Shown: positions 1-13,598, counted from the first letter of the stretch. The stretch: 64,000 bases of DNA from Brasenia schreberi (GCA_036023115.1 JAYKKT010000040.1:3407501-3471500), one strand, 5' to 3'. Translations and numbers: made by a program. The notes: a model not told the origin generated them from the sequence alone.

Positions 1-3000
1 CATTCTTTATTGTTTGTTTCCAACACTTTTGTGGTCGTCCTCTACCTCTTTGAATACTTTCCAAATTTAGTTTTTCATACCTTCTCACAAGTTTTTCTTT
101 TGATCTTCTTTCTATATGTTCAAACCATCTTAAACGATATTCTCTCATTTTATCCTCTATTGATGTCACTCCTAATTTGTTTCTAATAACCTCATTATGT
201 ATACGGTCTTTTCTTTTATGACCACTCATCCATCTCAACATCTTCATTTCTGTCACAAACATCTTTTATACATGTTGATGATTAACTGCCCAACACTCAT
301 AACCATAAAGCATGGCAGGCCTAATTGTTGCTCTATAATATTTACCTTTTAACTTTAATGATATCTTCTTATCACAAAGAATACCTGATGCTCCTCTCTA
401 TTTTAACCAACCAACATTAATTCTATGCGTAACATCTCCATCAATTCTTCCATCACTCTGAAAAATTGATCCTAGGTATTTAAAACTTTCCTTTTAGGGG
501 ATGCAATGTGTGCCAATTTTAATTTTTATGTCTTCTAAGGTAACCAAATGATCAAACTTACATTCCATATATTAAGTCTTTGTTCTACTAAGTCAGAGGC
601 CTTTGCTTTCTAATGTTTCTCTCCATAGTTCCAATTTTCTATTAACTTTTTCCTTAGACTCCTCCACTAATACAATGTCATCTCCAAATAACATACACCA
701 AGGTACTTCATCTTGAATATGTTTTGTTAACTCATCAATCATCATTATAAATAAGTATGGACTTAAAGTTGATCTTTGATGTAACCCAATTTTAACTTCA
801 AAGAAGTATGTCATTCCTTCATGAGTCCTCACACATGTTTTTGCACCATCATACATGTCTCTTACAAGATTAATGTATGTTAATGGGATACATTTTTTTC
901 TCAAAGTTCTACAAAGAACCTCCCTCAGTACTCTATTATAAGTTTTTTCTAAATCAATAAATATCATATGAAGGTCTTTCTTTTTTGCTCTAAAATGTTT
1001 AATAAGACGTCTCAAAAGGTGAATCACTTCAACATGCCTGACATGAATCCAAATTGGTTCTCTTTTGTACTTGATACTTGTCTTAACCTACGTTTGATAA
1101 TTCTTTCCCACAATTTCATAGTATGGCTCATTAACTTGATATCTCGATAATTCACACAATTTTGAATGTCTCCCTTGTTCTTATATATGGGTATAAGTGT
1201 ACTTGCTCTCCATTCCTTGGGCATCTTTTAGTTTTTTCATATTTCATTAAATAGTCTTGTGAGCCAAGTGATTCCTATTTCTCTTAGTATTTTCCAAACT
1301 TTTATAGGAATATTATATGGTCCTACCGATTTACCACCCTTCATATATTTAAGAGCCTCTTTGACTTCATTCTTTTGAATACATCGGTAGAAATTGTGGT
1401 TTATATACTTTTCTGATTTGACTAGCTCTCCTAAGCTAATACTAACATCTTTATTTTCATTAAAAAGCTTATAAAAATAGTTTTTTCATCTATTTCTTAT
1501 ATCATCACTTGCCACTAGAATTTTTTCATCATCGTCTTTGATGCATCTAACATAACTAAGATCTTTAGTTTTCTTATCTTTAGCCCTAACTATCTTAAAA
1601 ATATCTCTTTCACCCTTTTTTGAGTTGAGTTTTTTATATAAATCCTCCCAAATTTTAGCTTTTGCTTCACTCACGACCTTTTTCGCTTCCTTCTTTTCTT
1701 TGTTATAAGCCTCTAAAGTTTCACTAGTTTTCTTAGCATAATTTGTAACGTGCCCTCTTTGACTTGATTTTATTTTGCACTACTTCACTCCACCACCAAG
1801 CTTCTTTTTGTGCCGGTACACCTCCCTTAGATACACCTAACACATCTTTCGCCACTTTCCTAATACGTATAGCTATATTGTTTCACATATCACAGGGTGT
1901 ACCACCAAACATATCCTTGAAGGACTTTTTCTTTAAATATATCTTCTTTCTCGCTTTTGAGATTCCACCATTTAGTCTGAATAGCCCGATGCACTCTTTT
2001 CTTCTTTATCCATTTTTTTATTTGTAAATCCATAACTAAAAGTCGGTGTTCGGTGTTGAGTGGTTAAGCTTTCTCCTTTAATTACCTTGCAATCTTTATA
2101 ACACGCTCTATCTTTTTTTTTTACAAATAAAGTAATCAATTTGTGTTTGTGATAAGCCACTCTTATAAGTAATTAAATGTTCATCTCGTTTTTTGAAGGT
2201 TGTGTTGACTATAAAGAGATCAAATGCCATAGCAAAATTTAAAATCTCCCTACCTTCCTCATTTATATCCCCAAAACCAAAGTTTTCATGAATACCTTGA
2301 TATCCTAATGTCTCTTTACCAACATGTCCATTTAAGTCTCCTCCTAAACAAATAATCTCTCTTTGTGGAATCTTTTGAATCATCTTATCTAACTCTTCCC
2401 AAAAAGCTGTCTTTATACTATCTTCTAGTCCTACTTGGGATGAGTAAAAACAAACTATATTCAAAACCTCTACTCCTAACACTAATTTCAACGTCATGAT
2501 TCGGTCACCATATCGTTGTATGTCTACTACACTATCTTTTAAATCTTTATTTATGATAATACCAACTCCGTTTCGAGCCTTTTCTTTATTAGAGTACCAT
2601 AATTTAAAACCTATATCCTCTATCTCCTTTGCTTTTTCTCCAACCCATTTTGTCTCTTGTAAACATAGAATATGAATGTTTCTCCGAATCATAGTATCTA
2701 CCACCTTCATTAGCTTACCGAATAATGTTCCGATATTCGAAGAACTAATATGAATCTTATTATCTAGGACTAGCTTCCTTAGCCCCCGCATCCATCCATA
2801 TTCAAAATGCGGAGACCCTCTGAAAATTATTCACTACATTCGGGCAGTAATGTAGCGGGACTAACTTCTTTACTCACACCCGTCCATGATGTGGGAACCC
2901 TCTTTGCAATTGATTCACTACATTCGGGCTAAAATGTAGTGACCCTTGCTTACTTATTACTACATTTGGGTTCTGCAGCACGTCGCTAGGCGGGGATACC

Positions 3001-3180
3001 ACAAAGAAATGCTCATAATTTTTGTAATCTATGTTATAAAATCCGACGAAGTTTTACGCTAGCTGTCGGAAGCCTAACACAACCCTCCTCCTTTATCCAG
3101 GCTTGGGACCGGCAATGCAAGGGTGATCCCTTACATGAGCAGAGTTTTTAGGGTGATCCCTTACATGAGCAGAGTTTTTA
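1..3180 (-). mobile_element. RTE-type LINE, decayed, 3' end beyond window
   Basis: Read on the minus strand this is a second copy of the LINE at 50607-53892 and is similar along its whole length. Recognisable pieces are an APE-type endonuclease block (2108-2791, with motifs LCLQETKWVG, GGDLNGHVG and SQTQIDYF) and reverse-transcriptase blocks (1486-1674, 1024-1224, 593-1027). The catalytic box reads FGDD where the other copy has FADD. Many stops and frameshifts break the frame, so it cannot encode a working protein. Comparison with the other copy puts the window start about 125 bp short of its 3' end, so its tail and target-site duplication cannot be seen. The 5' end is a duplicated 30-bp unit (3121-3180). 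The single endonuclease-RT layout without a gag-like ORF1 is why it is called RTE rather than L1. Confidence 0.9.
3121..3180. repeat. Perfect 30-bp tandem duplication at LINE 5' terminus
   Basis: Positions 3121-3150 and 3151-3180 are identical. The unit is the reverse complement of the extreme 5' end of the RTE LINE family (compare 50610-50637), so the LINE terminus is present twice head to tail. Confidence 0.95.
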
Positions 3181-3701
3181 AGGTCCCACCGTTGTCTCAT
3201 GAAATTTTCAAAAGAAAATGGGAGTTGGTTCTGGTTCCGGGTTCTGGTGGAGACCAATGGTCTCAACATAGCGGGAACTAGACAGGACGCGCATTTGTGT
3301 AGATGACATACTGTGCAGGCAATAGCTTTACATTTCTACAAATACAGCAACTTAAAAATAAAAGGTCAAAATAATTAAAATTATTTCAACAGTAGCGTGT
3401 GATACAATACGATACATATAATATTATGTGAGGGATACATGCTATTAAATATTCAAAGAGAATACAGATAAAGATTCAAAGGTTCGATGTGCAAAATGAT
3501 CACGTCATACCGTATTGTTCCTCACAATATTTATAACATTGATATCTACAATTACAGCTAATGCTTCACAAGGAGCAATGGCTTTGGTTAATGTATTATT
3601 AGTTGTTAAGGATTGATAATGGCATTAGTTTATTGAGAAAAGATTTTTCTTCAAGCAATTAAGGAATTAATCCACAGAATGCATACGCTTTCCTTCATAA
3701 G

Positions 3702-3840
3702 ATTAACCGTATCCAAGGAAAACATTTGATAAGTATCGTATACGATTGCCGGAAGAAGAGAACAGGCACTATTAACCGTATCCAAGGAAAACGTTTGATA
3801 AGTATCGTATACAATTGCCGGAAGTTGAAGAACAGGCACC
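3702..3840. repeat. 69-bp tandem duplication
   Basis: Two near-identical copies begin at 3702 and 3771, each starting ATTAACCGTATCCAAGG, with only a few substitutions. They lie between the LINE and a tract rich in AACCGG-like words (about 3860-4080). No gene is seen in 3180-4500. Confidence 0.85.
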
Positions 3841-3859
3841 ACCACGCTAGACACGACCC

Positions 3860-4080
3860 GTTTCTAACAGGCACCACTTTTCCAAAACCAGAATCGAAAC
3901 CAAACCCAGAACCAGGGACCACCGGTTTGGTTTCACCTTTTATAAAACCGAAACCGGAATCAAACCATACTGACATATCCAAACCATGAGTTTCAGTATT
4001 TTTTGAAATATTTCTTTAATCTTCCAGTTTTTAAAATAATTTTACCAGTTTCCGAACCCAACCCAAGTCCACAAAGAAGA
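3860..4080. repeat. Degenerate AACCGG-word tract
   Basis: Dense, imperfect repetition of words such as AACCGG, AACCAAAC and AACCAGAA. Similar tracts lie near 11640-11940, 39480-39720 and 47340-47620. Such text is common inside old non-autonomous plant DNA transposons, but no termini could be defined here. It is low-complexity, not coding. Confidence 0.45.
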
Positions 4081-4413
4081 TACTCCTTAAATGGATCCTT
4101 TTTTTCTACACAAAACTCTTAATAAATTAAGGGAAAGGGGAAGTGGATGCCATCTTGCATTAATGAAACAAATATTAAAGCTTCAGTCACGTATTAATTG
4201 AAGGGGCAGATGCCCACAATGAGATTTCTGAAGAAAACATTTATCAAATCCTAAAGATCCTAGCAACAAAAGTTTGCATGGTACTTGTACCCTTTTTTCC
4301 TCAGATAGCCATGATTTTGATACAACAATGATCCAAAAGGCCTTGAAATTCCAAACAGTAGCAGAAGCATCTATATTTACAACAGCCCGCTGCTTCAACA
4401 AAGAAAAACAAAC

Positions 4414-4414
<1 letters not shown>

Positions 4415-4451
<37 letters not shown>
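4415..4451. repeat. (GA)n microsatellite
   Basis: Uninterrupted AG dinucleotide run about 55 bp beyond the stop codon of the B-box gene, probably in its 3' UTR or just downstream. Confidence 0.95.
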
Positions 4452-4453
<2 letters not shown>

Positions 4454-4505
4454 TACAACCAAGGAGCTAGTATGTCAACCCTTGCCGAAAAGAGTTGAAA
4501 AGAAA

Positions 4506-6628
4506 TCAACCCCATCTTGCTCTCTTAGGGGATGGACCAATCTGAGGAACAGTAAATGCATCATCTGTATACAGCATATGAACTTTCAAATGACTAACAT
4601 CCCTCTGATCCTGTGCTGATTTCATGTTCACTGACCGCTTGAATCCATGCATATCTGCATTGAAATTTTGTGCCGGAACCGGAACATTTGGAACCTGGAA
4701 AAGTTGGGTATGTAGGACAGAATCACCATATCCAAAATCACCTACAAAATTTGGCTCCGTATATTGCAGAATCTCATCAGCCTGCATCGCCAAAGAGAAC
4801 ACACCACTCAAGCCGAAGAAAATTCACATAAATCAAAATCAGAAGCAAGCATGATGTATGATAAATTAGAAAATTAGAAGTATTTGCACAGCTATAATCT
4901 GTCATTGATGAGGAAGGATATGAGGAGTGAAGTGCTACAGCATGTGAGAATGAAATCTACCATGATTCAACTAATGCAAGTGAACAACGTTCAGAGACGG
5001 GGAATCGAAAACCCATAAGACTGAACGAACCCTCCTTGGGTTTTCTTTGAAGATAGATCATACACAGCATTCTATTAAAGAAGAGTGAAACAGATTCTTT
5101 TGCCTAATCAAGCACAGAGAGGACCAACCTATCTTAGTCCGGCATCATCTCTGAAATCATTTCTAGAAGATCAAAGATCGCAGCTATCACTATCATGTAA
5201 AAAGGTTATGGTCAACCTGGGTAAGCAGTTCAGTTTACCAAATCAAGAATTTGGTCATGGTGGCAGGAGACACCACCAGTTCGAGAAAACAACTCAAGTA
5301 TGCACCTCAGATCTAACACCAGTTGATTCAAATTAAGTATGATTTGTATCACTCAATCAAACTATTTATCAAAACCATCAATCATTTTGTCATTAAACAT
5401 GATCAGAAACAGCGGTTTAAGGAAATTGAATTCTGAGATTTTAAAAAATGGAGAGAAGCTACGAACCTTGAACAATCCGTTGACTGAAGAAAAATCAAGG
5501 AGATCTGTGAATCCACTCCCCACGTTATCGAGCAATTCTTCAACGTGCCAACCAGGTATGGCCTTGATCAAATAGTCAGAAATGCTGGTCGTGCCATCAA
5601 TTTGACTCTGTTCATTGCCGTTATCCGGCACTACAGCAACCGGAGAGCCTTTCGCTGGCTGGACTACCGGCCCAACAGACTTAATGGCGGATTCAACAAC
5701 AGGCGGCTCGGCGAGAGATGGAGCCACGAGCTTGATACCAGTCAGGAAGAATCGGTTATGTTTAGCAGTCAAATCGTTGGCAGTGTGAATAAGGATATCA
5801 CAATCTCGGCAGAGGATTGCTCGATCCTCTTGACAGAAAAGAAAGCCACGCTTCTCCTACAGATGTTGAGGAAGATAAAGATGAGCAAGAAAGTAAACAA
5901 AGAACATCATAAAGATCACACTAAGATTGTCATACAACTAAAAATCATTATTTGTCTCATATGAATGACTGGAGATACAATGAAAAACACGAACCTTTCT
6001 GGAAACTACAAAAACCAAGTTCAGAACGAAAAGCGAAGACTCGCTATGCCTTTCTCTACCTCTCTGTTCAATCAGACAATGAATTCAAACAAGCTAAAAT
6101 AGGGAAAATATTAGTGAGTGTCTTTCAAAACTGTGAAATTCAGCAATCAATCGTGACTGCAAAAATCGGACTACAGACCAAATTTTGGTAGCTTATCAGT
6201 TACCATCTTTCTCTTTTCTCTGGTTCAGAGACAGAGAGATAGACTTTTCAATCAGGCAATGAACTGAAACAAGCGAAAACAGGGAGAATTATTGGTGGGT
6301 GTTCTTCAAAACAGTGAAAGGTTTTAGCATTCAATGAATAGAGAAAAAGGACAGGAAACCATTTTTTTAGTGGAAACCAAATTTTGTTGAATCACCAGTT
6401 CTGCTCTCTCTGGTTCACAGACACACACACACAGAGAACCTTGCAGATATCACAGAGAGGGGATTCCGTGGAAGAGGATGGCTGGTGGAGAGAGAAGCAT
6501 TGGTGCTTTCCCGCCAGCTTATTGGCGTGGTGAACGCGCAGGTTGCAGGCTTCACAGAGAGCGGCCTCGTCCGCACAGCAGAACAAAGTGGCCGCCTCCC
6601 TGTTGCAGTCATCGCATAGGATCTTCAT
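4506..6628 (-). CDS. Double B-box zinc finger protein (BBX20/21-like), 3 exons
   Basis: Predicted transcription cofactor of the light and photomorphogenesis B-box family; exons 6440-6628, 5467-5856 and 4506-4781 join in phase 0 at GT/AG sites to give 284 residues. B-box 1 (about residues 5-42) has C5, C8, C17, D20, C25, C28, H33 and H42. B-box 2 spans the first splice, with CDIC in exon 1 and FCQEDRAILCRDCD in exon 2. Exon 2 also carries KHNRFFLTGIKL just after B-box 2 and the PGWHVEELL motif typical of structural group IV (BBX18-25). The C-terminus ends VPQIGPSPKRARWG. No CCT domain is present. The residue after C28 is Asn where most family members have Asp. The BBX20/21 assignment rests on remembered motifs (ERRALLFCQEDRAILC-like box 2) and is less certain than the family. 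Neighbours are unrelated. Confidence 0.9.
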
Positions 6629-7189
6629 CTTCCTTTCGAAATTCTCTCTTTTCCTCGCTTTCTAATCAGTACGCTTTGATTCAGAATACCCCTTTGTTAA
6701 CACTATTCAGCAGGAAACAAACAAGAAGAAGGAAGGAAGGAGCATGGTCGCCATGTTTATCTCAGAGAGAGAAAGTGAGAACCGCCATCACCTTCAGCCA
6801 GCTAAAGGGGATTATGGCTTCACTCATCAAATTTTCTGTGACGCCGAAAAGGACGACGGTGCCCTCCGTCCACCGAATTCGCAACCGGGATTAGTTTTTC
6901 ACAGTAACAGTGATTTCTGCTCTTAATTAGAACTTAATTTTTTCTTAATGTTTAAGTAATATTAATGCTGAAAAATTAGATGAGTATTTGATCGTTGCAC
7001 CCTTTTTTCTTAGAATGGGGAGGGCACACCCCGTGTGTCGAAGTCCAGACCTTCTACTAATGAGTCGACTCCTAGTCAAGCTATTAATATCTCTTTGATT
7101 TGTTCAACTTGTTTAGATGGCTAGATTCATCTGCGAACAATAATACATTTTAATTTAGTTGATTTGTACACATTGACGTGTGAAAAGAG

Positions 7190-7268
7190 TGGTCAACTCA
7201 CATGTTGGAGGTCATGAGTTCCACACCCGGGGTGTGCATCTGGCATCACCCTTCTTGTTATAAAAACA
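7190..7268 (+). repeat. tRNA-type SINE fragment
   Basis: Contains a box-B-like ATGAGTTCCACACCC followed by a GGTGTGCATC stretch, the arrangement seen in the other SINE copies in this window. A minus-strand relative may lie at 7005-7085. Boundaries are approximate. Confidence 0.5.
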
Positions 7269-7932
7269 AAGCAAAAAACAACGAAGCTGGTAAAACATTG
7301 ACTAATCATGTTTAGTCTAATGGTGTAATAATGCAAATATATGAAGGGCAGTCCAATAAACAAAGGCTATCTTTTGTAAAGAAATATATTCTATAGGGCG
7401 ATGCACATGAAGAGCCATTGAGTGCAGCGAAGGGGCGCCCATCTTGCTTGTCACTTCCATGACCAATTTAGACTCGTCACTGCCTTTGTTTTTTACATAA
7501 CCTTTGAGAGTCTAAAGTCGGTCAAGGACGCTGTCAATTCCTTCCAATCGTGAAAAAAATAAAATATTCAGGGGGGACGATTTTTACCAGGTGCTTGTTC
7601 GTGTCAAAAGAAGGTAAAAATGGAACGGGAAATTTTATCAAGTGCATCTGAAAGAAAATCTCTACCAGATACACGTCACTGTAAAAGAAGGTAAAAAGGA
7701 ACATGAACTTAATTAAGGGCAATTTCACCAAATGCATGTTTGACGCCTGTTCGTTGAGTGGACAAAAGGTACCCTAGGATTTACCGTGGCGAATGCTGCT
7801 CATTGCTTTTAAGCAGCTCCTAGCACGAGGATCCCAACGACGGCGACTAGCATCTAACCACACGTACATGTCTGTGTACAGAAAGTATATATAAGTATTC
7901 TCATATATATTTAGAGAGAGAACATGGTAATT

Positions 7933-8101
7933 GAGCATAATTATACTTAAATATCTTTAGTTGAAAGAAATGGTTTAGATTTGAATTAAAAAAGTAAGCA
8001 TTGAATGTATTTTAACATTATTGTGCTTTTTGCTTACAAATCTTAAATATTGATTTCAATAAAAATGATTGAAATTTTAAGTAGGTATAAGAATTATGCT
8101 C
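7933..8101. mobile_element. MITE with GAGCATAATT terminal inverted repeats
   Basis: The left end starts GAGCATAATTATAC and the right end, read in reverse complement, starts GAGCATAATTCTTATAC; imperfect inversion continues for roughly 40 bp. AT-rich interior with no ORF. GA-rich sequence and short TA runs lie outside the left end, and CT then TA runs outside the right end, so the inverted symmetry extends into simple sequence. Confidence 0.65.
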
Positions 8102-8153
8102 TCTCTCTCCTTCTCTGTATATAATATGTTTATGTATTATATATCTATAACTA

Positions 8154-8157
<4 letters not shown>

Positions 8158-8186
<29 letters not shown>
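8158..8186. repeat. (TA)n microsatellite
   Basis: Plain TA run between the MITE at 7933-8101 and a further AT-rich segment (8195-8412) with weak end inversion. Confidence 0.9.
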
Positions 8187-8189
<3 letters not shown>

Positions 8190-10077
8190 TAGTATATATT
8201 CTCATCCTTAGATGTTTAAAAAAACCTTAAAATTTCAATTGTTTGATCAATAACACGTTGAAATCTTTAATTTAAAAGTGAAAAAGTATTGAAGTACTTT
8301 TTGAAAGTACCATTTCATACTTTCAACTTTTTGAATCTCAATCATTAATGTCATCCACCAAATGGTTGAAATACTTATATTTAAATAAGTATGAGTATGC
8401 GCATTTACTAACCTCTCTCTATGTAGGTATGTTTGCATAAATATATCTATATACTATTTCTATGACAGGAATTTAAAATTTTTAATACGTTTGTTAGAGA
8501 AAAGTTGGTCGACATGACATGTGACAAAATTTTAAGTTTGATATGGACATTAGCAAAAAAGAATATGTATAAACCCATGAAAGACAAGGACAGTCTTACG
8601 GTTTAAATCGCGAGCTATTTGCAAGCCAACATCTAGCTTATATGTAAAGAAATTATAAAAAATTAATTTGATGGTTTAACCGTGGGTTATAAAAGAGAGT
8701 CCATGGTAAAACTGTCACCTATGATACATATCCCACGGTAAAACCCATGGGTTAAGCCTCTCACCCGAATCCAAGCATGGGCCACTGGTCGTGGAGATGA
8801 AGAGTCTTGTTAGCCTGCCTTAATCGAACGCGGTTAGCATGTCGGCCACTTAAATCTCTCAATTACATTCTTTAACATCTTATCATTCAACCAATACCCG
8901 AATAATTCACAGTTGCTTTCCTTGGACTTATATATAAGCAACACATGGGATAATGCTTATTTATTATATAATAAATAAAAACCCACTTAAAAAAAGAATA
9001 ATTAAAAAAAAAGGACCCACCGTGCGTGGGATGCCTGCTGTATCCAAAGAGCCAAGCAGTCCACCTACCACCTTGATCAAACACCCCTCAAAGCTTCGGT
9101 ATTAACAAAGTTGGCCCATAATAGCACAAAACCAAACTTTAGATGAGCCGTGAAAGTTGATTTTCTTTCATATAATAAACATTTTATGATCGCACATTTC
9201 ATGGCCTTCATTGAGTAGGTGAACATGCCTAAATACATTGTCATAAGATGCACTCCATAGTTCAAGTTTCTTATTAACTCGCAAATGGACCCAATGGTGG
9301 ATCTACATTTACACAAGATGAGACTCCAGTAAAACTATGGTGAACCCAACGGCATATCTACAATAAGGCAAGGTGATATACCTCGTTTCTCAATGAAATT
9401 AGTAAAGATGGGAAAAATATAACTTAAAACTTGATTTATATGAATAGCCGAGATTAAACGATGAGGCGTAAAATAAAAATTCTAGAAATACTTGGGGACC
9501 AACAATATTGGGTAGAGTTGGTGTTGCTTAAAATTAATTTGGGGCCTAAAAGATATAATCCTATAAGTATCTAAAAAGTTTGAGCCTATCAAATTGATAA
9601 TATGATGAGTTTAAAATGGAGAGGCCTATGATAGTTTCCTTAGGTGTTATTTGAATATGAGGCTCGGGCCTACGGAATTGGAACTGTCTTAGACCCGGCT
9701 TTTAGTTGCTTACCAAGCCCACCAATGGAACTTGGTTGGCCCATCAATGGAACTGGGTAGTGACAGTTCTGTAGATTTAGCCTCGTAGTACGCACAGGCC
9801 GTCCTTGAGATTAAGCACTGTGAACTCTGGGTCCTAGGCCTTATCCTAGAGCTTGGCTTCAGCGTAGTGATCACAAGAGTGAGTATCTGGGTTCTTTCCA
9901 TTATGCTAAAACCCTTCCGTTGAGAGGTTTTGTGCTTATCATCACGTTTATTTAAATTTTCTCCATTATGATTTCAAATCTTTTTCTCGTCAAAACCAGT
10001 GGTTCGTGGTGTAATCATTGTAGAATAAAAATACTTTTTATTAATTCTCGTAATGGTGTAAACCAGTCTAGTTGTAG

Positions 10078-10080
<3 letters not shown>

Positions 10081-10153
<73 letters not shown>
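10081..10153. repeat. Compound (CT)n(AT)n microsatellite
   Basis: CT run 10081-10118 passes directly into an AT run 10119-10153. Any ORF spanning it is an artefact of the dinucleotide repeat. Confidence 0.97.
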
Positions 10154-10157
<4 letters not shown>

Positions 10158-10686
10158 TAAAAAAAATTGTGAAAGAGAATACTTTTGAAAAAAATATAGC
10201 TTGGGTGGTAGCATTTATAAAGTACCATAGTGTGCAAAGCCACCGAAACAGTGGTTTTATTATCCCAAGGCGATTCCGCCACCGGCCAAGCCACGCGGAT
10301 GGCGGCCGCGATTTTCGGTGTGGCACTAAGAATTAGCTGTATTGACCAGTTAGACTACTGGGAAAGGTTGTAACATGGACGGCCTCGGGTTCGGTTCTTA
10401 TAGGTCCTACCTTCCTGTGTTAGTTGATCTGCAAAATCTGATCGTTCAGGAGGTCATAGTAGATTCAACCTGATACGTATGAAGAAGTTCCTTTGTTTAT
10501 GAATATTAAGAGATTCAAATTTAATGGAAACCAGAATGCATTTTGGAGTTCCCATTGAGCAGGGTTCCTCTCTCTCTCTCTCATATATTCTTCACGCACA
10601 TGAGTATGTGAGGAATGGGCAATGGTTGATTTTCAATCTCAACTACCAATGATCCTTACATATCAGTGATTTGTATTCTCTAACAT

Positions 10687-10687
10687 G

Positions 10688-10757
<70 letters not shown>
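10687..10757. repeat. Compound (TA)n(GT)n(GA)n microsatellite
   Basis: Three dinucleotide runs follow each other without spacer: TA, then GT from 10711, then GA from 10731. Confidence 0.97.
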
Positions 10758-11503
10758 GAAGTCTCAACTGCATACTGTCTTTTGGTACAATATCTTACAC
10801 AAACATTTTGTACTGTTTGAGCTTTGAAATTAATGATGAAGATTTGAATCAAAATTACTGTTACAAGCATAGTTGAAAGGATCTGTGCTTGGTCGAAATA
10901 CGGAAAAGAAACAATTTTTAACAATTGTTTAACAAATATCAGTTAAAAAAGAATGCGGTTAGAAATATAGGTCATACTTTTCATGTTCTTAGTTATTGGC
11001 AATGTTTTGGGGTTTATTCCCAAGTTGTTGTTTTGGTTACAGTGGGAGACCGAAGCCAGTTGCACGCAAGGCTCCACAAGTTGTCTTGCTCTGCACTAAG
11101 TCCGTCAAGAACCAGTGGCGGATCTAGAAACTCTTTTGGGTTTTACCGTAAAATACAGTAGAATTCACATTTTTAAATGATTGAGTATAAAATATCTTTT
11201 ATATTATTTATATAATATAATATATAAAACGATATTATATATATAATATCCTGAACTAGCTCGTATCTTCCTGTTTCTCAGTCACTCTGCTCTTTGATGA
11301 GGCTCTCTCGCAGCAGGGCAAAAGGCAGTTTGGACGCTGTCATGGCTGAGTTCGGCCCTGACCGGAAGTGCGGCCTGGCCTTGTTCGCCGTTTGAGGTAC
11401 GCAAGTCCCATGGAGATCCGGTTCCAGACCGCACCAGGGGATGGTAATGAACTCTCAGCTAGAGAACACATATCTGCTAAGGCAGTCACAGATAGGTTTG
11501 TTT

Positions 11504-11505
<2 letters not shown>

Positions 11506-11570
<65 letters not shown>
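11506..11570. repeat. Compound (GT)n(GA)n microsatellite
   Basis: GT run to about 11542 followed at once by a GA run. Confidence 0.97.
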
Positions 11571-11573
<3 letters not shown>

Positions 11574-12308
11574 AGAGAATATTCCTATTGCTACAACCAG
11601 AAATGATTAGTTGTATGTGGATTCCGGTAAACCAAAACCAATGGTTTAAAATTACACTGGTTTCAGTTTTTGTGAAATTAACAACTAAAACTGAATCGGG
11701 ACTGAATTGGTTCTCGTTTGAGTTTTAAACCACCTAGAATTAGAAAACACCATTAAAAGTTTTAAAATATAAAAAAGAATACAATATGGAACGACCAGTT
11801 CCCATTTTGGTTCTATAAAAGATGTAACAGAAACTGAACCAAGTGATCCTTGGGTGCGAGTTTGGTTTTGGATCTGGTTTTATTGATTCCGGTTTCAACC
11901 GGTTCCTGACCCAATTGGATTCCTGTTGAAACCGCCGGGTCCAAACCGGGCCATGTACAAAATGACAAAACGCCAAACAGCCATCACACATACAAAGCAT
12001 GAGACAAGTCTCACCAAGCATTTGCTGAATAATATCGACCGCTTGTACGTTTCCTTTTATCACAAACTTTGTGTAATTAGAAGCATGTTGGCAAATGTAA
12101 TACACATTACAGTACCATAATTTCTTCATTTGTTGTGGGCTCAGCTTCTGGCTATTGATCCCTTGGCCAACCTTCTGCTTTTTAGCTCTCCCGCTTGTGC
12201 GTGTGAGCGCGTGCATGTGGAATGCAGTCTGGCACTATAACTAGGATTATGTGTGTTTATTTTTCAAACTCTCTCCCTCACTCATAATGGTGAGCACATT
12301 CAACACAA

Positions 12309-12309
<1 letters not shown>

Positions 12310-12368
<59 letters not shown>
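12310..12368. repeat. Compound (AC)n(AT)n microsatellite
   Basis: AC run to 12339 passing into an AT run. Confidence 0.97.
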
Positions 12369-12374
<6 letters not shown>

Positions 12375-13598
12375 TAACAAAAATAATAATATCTATTGGG
12401 CATAAACTAATGCATATCCTAGCTATTCAATATTTTTGACGATATAATTGAGAAATAGGGCTCGTATATGTGAGAAGTAGAACACGTAATAAGAACCTGA
12501 TACAGATGTAGATTCAAAAGTTTGTGTTAGTGATGACCTGATTCTGACACGAAACAAACAACACGACACAAACATGAGCCAAGTACGAACTTGCCAACCC
12601 AAGGTTGTTTATTTCAAAATATGTGTGGCTCTCTAAGTGTTTCCAAGCCGCTGAAAGTGCGTTTTTTTTCTAGATCGCCATTGATGCATGGAACCATTTT
12701 CTCTTCTTTGCTTCGTCCGTAGCGACCAGTGGGGCATGACGGAGTTGGTGGCGGATCTATACTAGGGCAAGGTGAGACATAAGCCTTACACAAATTAAAT
12801 AAAAGGAATGGCATATGGTTAAAGCCGTGGACTATTGGTCCAAACTTATTAGCAGTGGACTTCGACATTAGCTTCCTGCGAAACCCAAAAGCCCCACGGT
12901 TATTACCATAAGCTAACACTTTCTAGGTCTAATCCAAGTTAGCCTACACCATTGTATACAGCTCGGGGAAAACCGTGGACTATTTGCATCAATGATTTTG
13001 CTCATGGTAGAACCAGTATCAATCAGAACCGGGTCTAGCGCTAGCATCCTAAGTGGGACTTGGACCAACACTTACCTGGACCCAACTGGGTCCGACCCAT
13101 TCAATCCCCTAACGGAGATATATATCCCTCAACCCTACGGTGACCGCCAATAAACCCACGGGGCGGGAGCTATCTTATAGTGGTCCTTAGTTACCACCTT
13201 TAGGCTGAGCCACCAGCAGCAGACCCTACGGTGGCGGCGGTAGCCAGCCCCTACCCTACTCAAGGTGATGAAAGCCCACTGCAACAAGGGAGTGGTGGCG
13301 GCTACTGTAAGCGCCTTGGTGGATCGGAGATCAAAGCGTATTTTCACACTAAATGAAAGATAATGAGTCAAATGAGGATCGTCTAGGGTTGGAACGGAAT
13401 GGTCTCTTAGAAAATACCGTAGCATGCTCGACAAGGCATGAGTTCCAGTATCATAAGTATTTGCTCGTTTCTTCGTGAAGCAAAAAAAAATTGGTTGTAC
13501 TGGGTTTTCTTTTTCAGGATGATTAATTGGTTGAGCACAAGCATAGCACGAAGGGACGACTTCATCTTCTTCTCTTCAATGGACAAGGAGGATGCCCA

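Noticed and set aside
9968..10336. ORFs of about 100 codons across the CT/AT array
   Set aside because: Open only because the dinucleotide repeat has no stop in several frames; the peptide is SLSLSL/YIYIYI.
11740..12216. 158-codon minus-strand ORF
   Set aside because: Part of it runs through an AACCGG-like repeat tract; the rest has no family motif.
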